DNA of 64,000 nt from Trichoplax adhaerens (taxonomy: Eukaryota; Placozoa; Uniplacotomia; Trichoplacea; Trichoplacidae), in the NCBI RefSeq assembly GCF_000150275.1, contig NW_002060946.1:2251454-2315453 (forward strand), in the 5' to 3' direction. The position numbers and the translations under genes were made by a program. The notes under the pieces are model-generated. The model worked only from the letters and a program-made list of their open reading frames with translations, did no database searches and was not told the DNA's origin. Shown in pieces: positions 27,401-37,342 of this stretch (position 1 is the stretch's first letter; every line of letters starts with the position of its first letter).

Positions 27401-30400
27401 CAACTCACTTATGGTAGATTGTTGATTATCGTAGAAAAGTTCCGTGATAGGACATATTGTAATCTGACAATTTATATTAGTTATTCGATGTCTATGTTCG
27501 TAAATACTGCTGTCTTCATTAGGTAGCAGTAGATAAAATTAGCTTTCAATTCATTAGCAGGCTTCAATGTTAATATTACTAACTAGGATGTCTTTGCTAT
27601 TGTAGAAGAATATATAAATGCGAAAATATCGTATAACAAAGAGAGTTCTTAAGATTAGTGTTTAACGTAAGATACGAGCGTCTAAGTCTTTTTGTAGTCT
27701 ACTCGTGCAGGAAAATGTTCCTGAAAGAGTAGATATTGCTCCCTGATATGTGGTTCAGGGAAACGGCTTATGATCGTACATTACGTTATCTTCTTGCAAA
27801 GCTGTTTGTAATAGTCGTACAGTAAATTGAAGGGACTCCAAAACAGAAAATGACTAATGATATGAATGCAACAGTATACTATGGATATGATAAGTTGCTT
27901 TGTTGTGAATAAGCCTACTAAGGGTACAATAAACCAAGGCTTAATAGCTGTTCTTTTAATCATGAAATTACCATTCTACAAATTAACATAACGTTTGATA
28001 AAGTTTAAATTAGCTTAATGGAACAATTATACCTTGCAGTTGTAGTATGTGAACTTTTTCAACTCGTTCCCTTTTTTTGTAAGAAACATGACCCTACTCG
28101 TATGAAAATAATTATTCTTAAACATAAAGATAACGTCCAATTTGATTTATCTTCACTAAAAAGTTGGTCATTAGTTATACTTATTCGTTGGATATACGAT
28201 AGCTACATTTACTAACCGTCAGACCTTGAAATGATGATTCCTTAATTTTTTTATTAATGATTCTCATGATATGTGAGCTTCTGTAGGTAAATTCTAATAG
28301 TGATCGATTATTTTCCCTTAATTGAGTATCTGTAGCGTTAAGGGCTAACGCTAATGTCCACATAGCATCATATGTGTAAGCTTTTAAGTGGTCATGGATC
28401 TGAGTTATCCGAGGAATGGAGTGAAAATGCTGGTAAGTTTCCCATGTCGTCTAGAAATCGGTATCAATTACTATTAGTGAAAATACAAATGATACTATTA
28501 TAAATATTCAAGATTTTAACACTGTCATTATTTCCCGACAGTTATCTTGTATGAGGAGTAGTTTAACCACGTAAAGCTGATCAATAAATTTTAGATCGCT
28601 AACAGATAATATTGAATCGTATATATATACATATATATATGCACTGATACAAAATTTTGCAAAGCTCCATTAATAAATATTTGTGTAAAAAATTTTACCG
28701 ATTTTTCGTGCATGTACATAAATGACTTATTAAGAATCCGCAAGCACTCCATAGATAGAGTGAGAGCAAAAAAATATGTCGATTTATTTTAGGTCATGCA
28801 GTAAAAATGAAATAAATCAGATTGAAACAAAAAACAATCTCATCATCAATCGAAATATATAAGAAATTTAGGAAATATGGCTCTTTACTGTCAAAATGAT
28901 GGCTAAATTTGTTGATCAGTTAAAATAAAGAAAGTTTGAATAGGTAATTGACGTGCGTGAAACGAATTACGAACATCTCCAGTAATGCTGGGTTTTGCCA
29001 CTGATTCTTATAATAAATAAATTTTAAATATCGGATTTCAACATAGTATTCTTACCTTGCCAGATATTGTTTTCGTTACATTTTCATTCCGATTAAAAGA
29101 TCGATAAATTGCAAAAGAATATTTAACGACCTCGAAAAGTTGTTCCGTAGTACAATTAACACTTGCAACATCTTCATCAGCAATATGATACCATCTTTCT
29201 GGGTAATAGCCAGGAAATATCCAAATATATTTCTTTCCATAGATTTTACTATAATAAGCCTAAAAATTTTTCATAGTTTAATAATCTACTGAAATCTTCA
29301 CAATTAACATTTAAATTTTCCTCACCTTGCATAGAAACTTTTTTAAGCCAGATAGTTCCATAACAGTTATTATAACTCTAATCTGCTTAGACTTTATTGT
29401 TTGATCCGCATAAAAAATTCGTAAAAGTGTGGATTAGAATTATTTATTTAATCTAGACTGCTCCATATCAGTAGTATACAGTGAGCAGAATAATTCCAAT
29501 ATACTTTACTAAGTGCTAAACAAAAATAGTATTTTAGTGGTAAACTTAAAACTTGATAAATACATCTTCGCTGTGGTAGCGAAATCTTACCCTATCAAAA
29601 GATAAACAATTCTTACTATTTTTAGTTAAAGCTGTAATATGACGCAAAATCGATGTCTGATATGATCTACCTTAATATTTTCTATCGCATGATCATATAT
29701 TTGGAGCACTCCCAGTGAAGATCCTACTGTTACATTGCTTTCTCGTAATCGATTAATTAACAGACTTGCTGTCTATAACATGAAATTTCGACGTAGAACA
29801 TAAAAAAATTTTCCTTCAAAACTTGTAACGTTTGACGTAAGACATATTGATTGATATAAAATTAGTTATTCTTCTAAAATTTCAGTAGTGTATTGTAAAA
29901 TCATTGTTATAGAAAGAGAAATTTGCGCACGTTACTACGACCTAGCCATCCTAATAGATACCAAATTTTACTCATTATAGTACAATTACCGGCGAATAAG
30001 TTGAAGAAATATCGTAAACAACGGCGATGTTACTCCAGTTGAAATGCTTTACGAAAGTAATTTGAGCTTCGATGTAAGACGCATCCGATAATGTAGTACG
30101 ATAAAAATAGGGAAATTTGTCTCGATTATTCATAGTAACAGAAACTGAACTGGAAGATATCTGAGAAGAATAAGAAAATTCCAGTAGTCATTCACTCTAA
30201 ATCATATCAAGAAGAATTCTGTTATAATATCGAACATACAGCAATAAAAGAAATGATACAAATAATTTACAATTTGTATGGTTATTTTTAGTTCATAATT
30301 GACTTAAACAGTAATTATCCAATCATTAGTATCTGTATTATATAATTGCTACTGTAAGATGGTGCGTCTATGCAGACTTGAATTCGTCATTTATATCATA

Positions 30401-33400
30401 ATTATCAGTAGTTTAATACATTCAATTGGTATTAAAAATGGATCTATGATGTATTCTGACGACAATGAAGTAAAAACTATCTTTAATGATTGTGTAGATA
30501 ATCAAGAAAAACAAATTTCGATAGAGATATAAGGCAATTTACGTAATGATTCTTCAATACATTACCGTTGCCAAGTTCCAGTCCTTCGTAGTTAAGCATA
30601 CGACTTCGGAGACACTAGATGCGAGTAATCCAATAATGCCATATTTTATGGGTTTTTCAGCCACCATATGAATGAAATCATTGACGGCAGTTCCTGCGTT
30701 GAACTAAGAAAGGACATAGCGTACATATTTTTAAACCTCTTTTACTTGTAGTATCTTTATACACATATAAATATTCCAACGTTACGCTCATGTAGCAAAA
30801 ACATTGATTTTTACAGTATATGGTTGCTATAATAGCCTTAATGTCAGGCGTGTAATATCGAAAAACTGAGTTATATAGATTTAATTCAATTTAATTAATT
30901 AAAGATATGTCATTTCTGCTGCAATTTTGGGGTTTAAACAAAGAATAGGGCATAGTGTTGTCACAGTTATCAAAATAACTTGGATATGGAATAGTAGTTT
31001 ATGATAACATTTTGTTTTGAAATGTTTAGAAGTATGAGCTACTACTTTAGGAATTGTTATTATTAGTAATAGCCTAAGTTATTATGATATTATGATGATA
31101 TCGTAATATGTTACAAGTATGTATCGAGAATATAGGGGCTTGACAGGGCTTACAGTCGAAGTAGATTTACGTATGAAATTGTTTATTACCTCGAATGTCC
31201 GTATTTGAAAATTCAATGGTATTAACGTGTTTGTTATTGAAATATGTTAATAGCATAATAAATATGTTTATAATTATTGAAAGAGTATATAATAAGGACT
31301 GTGATCAATAAAAAGCGATCCAGGTCAAGGCTAAGTGGTGTGATAGCTTTACATCGTATATTGTGTTGAACAAGTTAGTTACTATTCGTATAGTAGCTTT
31401 AATATCAGCCGTGTCATGGGAAAGGACTGAGCTATCTAGGTCTAAAGATATGTCGCTTCTACTGTAATTTCGAGACTAAAACTAAGAATGGAGAATAGCG
31501 GACCTTTTTAAAATCTCTTTTTACTTATACTATGTATCTTTTGACCTATATAAATATTCCAATGCTATGTAACTGTGTAATGTAACTAGTATTGTGATTG
31601 TAGACTATTAGCCATGTTTAGTATAATGTACGGTAGATATTTATCCTAAGAGATATTTGGTAGCTATAACTATAGACTGTAGTGGTAAAGACTCTATGCT
31701 AGAGTACAGATGGCTATATACAGTAAGGTGTTGAGTTACTAATAAGGCTATAGGTAAAAATAGAACTGTAAATCATATGTATTAAAGGACTAAAAATAGA
31801 GTACTTTATAGCTTTTAGTATGTAACCAGTACTATTTTACTATAAAAAATACCTAGAAAGTGATAGCGTTCTTAAGTTTTACCCTACCAAATCATCATGT
31901 CGCCATCTTTTCTTCTTCATTATTTTACAAGGTATTATATAAAGATTACTATAGAAGTAGCCCGAGAGCAATTGCCTAATCTAAAGAAAGGGAGTTTGAT
32001 CGTCTATTCAAATTGTAAAGGAATTTGACTTAGTAGCAAAACCCTATCCTTAGAAAAAGGAGATTTATAACATGACGGTAAAGTACTGTAATGTAGTCTA
32101 TAATCGTACAGTTACCGTACAATCTGACGCTAAAACATCAACTGTCAATACTCGCGAATACTCAGCGATACTAATATCAGAAAAATAGTCGTAATAGTCA
32201 TATAAATTTTTTTGATAAGCGATTACTGTGATCTTTATAAAAAACCGAATTTTTCGGATTTCGGAACCGGTCGGATTTATGTCCGATATAATTTTCCTGT
32301 TTTAATTTATGTCTGATATAATTTTTCTGTTTTAATTTTTTGGGGATTTTTGTTCATGAAAAATATCGTAAGAGTTGGTTTTTGAAATTTATAACTTTTT
32401 GCTATGAATTTGAAACTTTGAAATTTTATGACGTGACTTGAAGTCACATTAGGAGAATTTAGTGAGGAAAATAGAATATAAGATGGAAATTGGCAGAGGT
32501 TGTGTTGATTTTAAGTAGTTAGGCTGTTGTTTTTATGACTAAATCTTGATGTTTAAAGGTTGATTTTTAGACTTTTATAGTGTATTAATGATAGAAATTA
32601 TGTTAGAAGTGAAGTTTGATGTATTTTTATAGTTAGCTTTTTAGTTTTATAGTGTTTTGTAAGGGAATCGTAGGGTAAATTGTGTCTGAACTTTGAATGA
32701 TTTTTGTTTTCTTAAATGGTGCAAAGTAGTTTTCTAAAACGGATCTTAAGAGCGATTGGTTAGCAAATGTTTAGTTTTAAATACCTCTGACGGCTCTACG
32801 AAGCCTATGAATGATAGTGCAATTAGAAAATTTAGAGGGAGAGTAGAAGAAGATTTTATTTGAAGAACTTGTTGAATTTAAAAGGCCTTCGGGGTCGAAT
32901 TGTCGTAAGTTAAAACGTTCTTCTTTTTGAAAGGTTGTTTGGTCGTTGACAGTTTTTAAGTCTGTCATTTATTTTAATAATACTTAAAGCTAAGTATTTG
33001 TAATGTTGTTCGGTTTATACTTCTCTCCATTTTTTTTTGTAATAAATTGTTGTTCGGTTATTTCCCCAAATTTTATTAGCGTTAAGTCGACCGGAGTGCA
33101 ACGAAAGTAGAATCAAAGTTTGTTAAAGTTTTGTAGCTTGCTCTCTACACATTTCATTTCATTACACATATATTAGGATATGGTTAATTCATTGTACTTT
33201 GGCTGGTGTGAATATTGTCTACGTAAGTACTGCAGTCGTATCCATATCGGATTAATGATGGTCCGCAGTAGAATAGTCTTACTAAGAATAATTTAACTGT
33301 GTGTAAAATAAGGTAAAAGGTTGCCATGCGGATTGTAGCTGCGAATGCTACGGAAAGTATAAAAGCATGGAACTTTAGATTATTCTGTTAGTTCGTTCTA

Positions 33401-36400
33401 GAAGTCTTTAGAAGTAGTATTGGGCTAGAGTAGAGCTGTGTGTAGTTAATCTTTGTATAAGATTCAATAAAGCCCTTATTTTTCTAAAATTTGGAATTTC
33501 GTGATTGGTATATATCACAAACTGTTACTGAAAATTGATTTTTAGAGTATACATCGCTATAATAGTATTAACATGAAGCGTGCAATAGGAAATGGGTAAG
33601 CTAAATAGATTGAAAATTATGTAGTTAAGCGGGTTTATTTATACACCGCAAAACTGGACACAAATCTATAGTAGTATACTCGCTACTTTAATTACGCATT
33701 ACCAAATAAATTGTTCATTTGATCGCTATTTGCATTTAGAACCTTTGACAACACTATATACCGTCTAATTGTCAAAGATACAGCTGGAGAGAAATCGATT
33801 TCGAAAAATAGAATGCTATCACAAGTGATTAATTAAATGGTGAGCCGTGATATTCTACAAAAATACATTATGTTTAGCTATATCAGCAACTTAATCACTT
33901 TAATTTGCAGGGAAATAAGTAAGTTTGTTTTACTAGGATAAAATTGATGATCAGAAAGCATAAATCTAAGACATCGTTGGCATAATTATTGTTCTCTGGA
34001 CAAATAAGAGATGCTTAGAATAGAGTGAACTTTACGTTATTGCTTAGCCCGTTTGAGGTGTTAGTTTAAATTAGTAATTTATACCCTAAAAATAGTTAGA
34101 GCCTTCTTTGAAGTACTAGTATAAGCGTATCTTCGAATCTTCTTGAACTATAAATAAGAATTTCAAGTTACAAACCTAGAATGGAGAATGTAGTTAAAGT
34201 ATAGAGGATGGAAGAAAGATATGAGAAGGGCTGGATAATTAAATTTATAGAGGTCGTTGATAAAGAACTACAGAATAAATCTACAATTAATCTGTCATTG
34301 AAAATCATTTAAGCAGGTGTTAATCTTGATTCAGATTACATTGACTTTCAACTTGATTCTAAATTAAATGAGATTTGCTTCCCTGAAAATTTACACAGTT
34401 TAATAACTGTCACTTTTATAAGCATTGGCATAGCGATTTATTATGAATATTTCAATTCATGTTATGATCGATTCTTAGAGTAGAATCATTGCCGAAGCAA
34501 TGCTTAAATTAATTCATTATCGCTCTTTTGTCTTAACGTAATTCTCAAAGCAGTCAGCACGGCCATGAACATGGCTACGAATACAAGGTTTAGGATCTAA
34601 CATTATCTAGCAGATGCAACTATATGCGTTAAAAAAGGCGAATTAAATTTGTGTTATTGTGTATGGCAAAGTATCATAATGGATGGATGTGATCTTTGAG
34701 CGTAACAATAGTTTTGATAAAGTCATTCAGTAAGAAATTATCTAAGAGATAGATAAAATAAAATCTATAGATGTGCAACGTAAACAATAAATCACATAAA
34801 GGACATTATCCTACATGATTTATGCATTCTGACATCGTCAAGAAATATCGATGACTACAGGAGCATATTTTAAGAATTAAATCACTAGCTAATTACCGCT
34901 ATATAATAAAAAAAGATGTCTTCAATTAGACTTATTTTCCAGTAAAGTAGGAAAAGATTATAACGCACACAATGTAATAAATTTAATATATTTTTCAATT
35001 ACAATGATATTTAATGTCATTAAAGGTCTACAATTAGTATAACTACCTTAGATTTAAGTTGGCTCCATTTAATAGATATGATAGGAAAAGATCGATTGGA
35101 AGGCAAGGAATTGATATAGCATGAGCATCCACATGTATTATGATAGATATTTGTAATAAAATTTATAAACTCTACGTTTAAAAATGCACAATCATCCCTA
35201 TATTTAGGATTAGAATACTAAGATATCATTGTGTAAAATAAGTGTAAAGAATTTCCATAGTTACGTAAGAATGTAAAACTGCTACAATTTATTGTCAAGT
35301 ACCAAATAATTCATAATGTAAAATTAATAAAAGTATTTATTGATGATAAGTTATGCATATTCTAATTCATTAAATAAATGACACTTATAAAGACATAAAT
35401 GATTATATGCGATGACTTTTAATTAATTAATAAATGATGGATGTATTGTAGGTAAGGTTAGTAAATATTAGACCGTCATAGTTATAAAATATGGATTGCA
35501 GCCATGAAAATAGTTTTACTTCGCATCTATAGCTTAAGATAACTTTTTCTTTTTTACTTATTACAAATATAAAATTGCTACAGTAGGAGTTCTTGCTCTT
35601 GGTAGTAGCAAAGTAAATCGTTATGATACCGTGATACTATGATACTTTGATAGAATAGTAATATATAATAGATAGGAGGTTTAAACTAGGAACACCCGTA
35701 AAGAATAAATCGTATGATAATAAATTTAACTCTGATATTGCGATTTAAATTGGTAAGATATGATCATGATTCTAAAAGTAAAGCTGTAACTAATTCTATA
35801 TAAATCATAAATTCTGTTGTCGATAGTCATTTAGTTAGTGGGTAGTTTTAGATATCGAGAAAGTACTCATTAGTTATTTGTTACACGAACTGATTTCACA
35901 GTTAAGCAATATTTCATAAGAACTTGAAAAGTTCTTGTTTATAGCATATTTGAGACATTTGTCCCAATAAAATATCTAAGCATTAATGATCATCAGCTAT
36001 ACACTTGTCTAAAATTGATTAACATCTTCAAACTCAGAAAGTGTTAGCTTGCTCTTGTCTCTCAAGAAATGACTACGGTGCTAATATACTTATAACTAAT
36101 TAATAGTCATTGATGGAGCATAATGTATTAACCTTTTATGATAGATTTTCAAAACCGACAATCGTTTGTAAAGCTGGTATATCTTTAATTGCTTAACTTA
36201 CAGAACTTTGTATAAAGATGTACAACTATTAATTAATCGAAGAATAACGAGATAAAACAACTATTTAAAATTTACCGTAAACATAAAAAATATCCCCAAA
36301 CATTCTACATTATCCAGCGAAGCTAAACAGATCGAATAAATTTTAATCATAACACCAAAGATTGTCTATATATATATGCTATGACTTTTAAAATTGTAAT

Positions 36401-37342
36401 TTTCAAATTACGAACTTTGAGACTCATTGGATTGATTACTTATTAGCTTCAGTACGCATATTCTAACTTCTACCATGTGATAAAATCCTATCACAAAAAT
36501 TCAAATTGGTAGAAAATTAGAACTTTATTAGATCTAATACAAAGATTAGCTTCACATAGCTCTACTCCAGCAGAACGAGTACAACTACTGAAAGACTTCT
36601 AGAAATAAAAATCAGATAATTTTATGTCGTTTGCTGTTATACTCCCTGTAGCCTTCGTAGCTACAATCAGCATAGCAACATTTTACCTTATTTTACTGAT
36701 AATCAAACAATTAGTAGCAACACTGTTCTATCGTGGACCATCATAAATCCAATATGGAAATGATTTCAGTATTTTCGTAGACATCATCCCAATCATTCAA
36801 AGTACAATGAGGTGACCATATCCTAATATATGATTTACAGTTCTATTTGCCTCTAATCTTATTAGTAGCTCAATATCTTACATTTTATAGTCATCTGTAA
36901 TCTAGTATAGAGTCTATATCATCTGCAGGGGTATAACAGAGAATTATAAACTTTCTATACATGTTGTTATAAGAAATAGATTTGAATATAAATCAGCGAC
37001 GAATGTAAAAAATAATTGCATAATCTGAAAATTTTTAGACAAAGATTTAATACTAACTTATTCTAGTCCTACCTTAGTGTAATAAAATATCGCTTTTAAT
37101 CGATAATGTTTTAGCATATAATCCTTGTTGTTGATATCAGCTAACGCTTCCTTAACTGATTCTACTTGATCTAAGCCAAGATATCCTGTAACTGTTTCTG
37201 GGTATGGTAGGAAAGCAGCAATATGTATTTCTGTCTTATTGCTTATCGTTCGATGAGAAATGCTACGTATAGGTTTGATTAGTAGCAGTAAAGATATTTG
37301 TAGCAAAATAAATTTGGATTTACTGTTCAATATAATTTCCAT
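21421..37342 (-). CDS. GABA-B-like class C GPCR, gene 2 (complete, 14 exons)
   Basis: Tandem paralogue of the receptor on its left. Exons, 5' to 3': 37073-37342 (signal peptide), 30566-30703, 29990-30160, 29671-29772, 29326-29393, 29056-29259, 28217-28450, 28033-28093, 25090-25182, 24736-24886 (TM1), 24278-24524 (TM2-TM3), 24021-24143 (TM4), 22031-22366 (TM5-TM7), 21448-21609 or reading to the stop at 21421. About 795 residues, the usual size. Visible marks: ALADINNKD in lobe 1, KYIWIFPGYY, YTYDAMW, SITWPG before TM1, paired extracellular cysteines (NVLCGTQ and LHYCTC), FLAFETRRV after TM5, the loop-3 motif VLNDAKFIGFSIYNV, which looks more like GB2 than GB1, and FLPK after TM7. The tail has a short leucine-rich segment. 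Exons 2, 3, 4, 7 and 8 have exactly the same lengths as in gene 1. Exon 5 breaks frame at a run of eight A (separate entry). Introns hold five solo LTRs. The last exon may be followed by another if the GTAAGT at 21447 is used. Confidence 0.88.
22371..22850. repeat. Three-copy tandem repeat, about 153-bp units
   Basis: Units start near 22371, 22527 and 22678 and share TTGATCAGARRACATGAAATT, ATCAACA and GATCAATTAAG. They lie right beside the TM5-TM7 exon of gene 2. The third unit happens to be open for 75 codons on the plus strand (22671-22898), but the sister units are not, so it is not a gene. Confidence 0.8.
23080..23523 (+). mobile_element. Solo LTR, family 1 related (444 bp)
   Basis: Starts TGTCACGG and ends TTTGTGATA, with AGTAT on both sides (23075-23079 and 23524-23528). 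A TATATAAAC box lies near 23351. It sits in the receptor gene 2 intron between the TM4 exon and the TM5-TM7 exon, antisense to the gene. Confidence 0.88.
25354..25907 (+). mobile_element. Solo LTR, family 1 related (554 bp)
   Basis: Starts TGTAACGG and ends AACTGTGATA, with GGATA on both sides (25349-25353 and 25908-25912). TATATAAAC lies near 25720 and the shared late block (GCGTTTAAGTC ... CCTTGTCGCAGAG) follows it. It lies in the gene 2 intron just upstream of the exon at 25090-25182, antisense to the gene. Its 5' half matches the copy at 42.4 kb. Confidence 0.88.
26020..26430. repeat. Four-copy tandem repeat, about 105-bp units
   Basis: Units share a CATACAGTATAG or ACGCGTACAGTATA block, a TTATTA block and TTTTTAATTAAAATTTTGC. 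A single related fragment lies at about 40801-40855, so the unit is dispersed as well. The array sits between two solo LTRs in an intron of gene 2. Confidence 0.75.
26467..27813 (+). mobile_element. Solo LTR, family 1, with about 0.7 kb of extra internal sequence
   Basis: Starts TGTCACAGCG and ends CTGTTTGTAATA. Flanks are GTCAT and GTCGT, a target duplication with one change. Both ends align with the 630-bp copies, but about 700 bp (roughly 26660-27370) has no counterpart there. That extra part includes a GC-rich patch near 26685. It is either another insertion or a longer ancestral form. It lies in an intron of receptor gene 2, antisense to it. Confidence 0.75.
28619..28642. repeat. TA-rich microsatellite
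   Basis: A run of alternating TA with one C (GTATATATATACATATATATATG) in an intron of receptor gene 2. Confidence 0.8.
29326..29393 (-). other. Exon 5 of gene 2 with an apparent frame disruption
   Basis: The exon reads QIRVIITVMELSGLKK in the frame of its upstream neighbour, matching the same exon of gene 1 (VRIIFGLLQ...). It then passes a run of eight A (plus-strand T at 29339-29346). The expected end (KKFLCK, then the donor at 29325) lies in a different frame. The exon is 68 nt where gene 1 has 66, while both flanking junctions are phase 0. One more A, or two fewer, would restore frame. Either the allele is broken or the homopolymer is miscounted. All other exons of the gene are open, which favours an assembly error. 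Confidence 0.6.
31576..33519 (+). mobile_element. Solo LTR, family 2, interrupted by a 1.39-kb insertion
   Basis: Starts TGTAATGTAAC, ends GGTATATATCACA, and is flanked by AACTG on both sides (31571-31575 and 33520-33524). Removing the insertion leaves about 551 bp that match the copy at 19.9-21.1 kb through the TATAAAAGC and TTCAATAAAGCC signals. It lies in the first intron of receptor gene 2, antisense to it. Confidence 0.9.
31778..33166. mobile_element. 1,389-bp insertion within the family 2 LTR
   Basis: Starts TGTATTAAAG and ends TTTCATTACA, with CATA on both sides. The other two family 2 copies read straight through this point, so it is a real insertion. It has TG...CA ends like an LTR, a short internal repeat of GTCCGATATAATTTT type near 32280-32330, and no convincing protein; a 63-codon minus-strand frame at 32777-32968 is the longest. 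It is a third element family, possibly a large solo LTR or a non-autonomous element. Confidence 0.75.
36476..36945 (-). mobile_element. Diverged, 5'-truncated LTR of family 2
   Basis: On the minus strand it ends TTTATCACA and matches the other family 2 copies through the region before TCTAATAAAG, with many changes. The match fades near 36945, so the 5' part is missing. It lies in the first intron of receptor gene 2, in the same direction as the gene. It is clearly the oldest of the three copies. Confidence 0.75.

Noticed and set aside
32777-32968. 63-codon minus-strand frame inside the 1.39-kb insertion as a transposon protein
   Set aside because: Too short, no motif of reverse transcriptase, integrase, gag or transposase.
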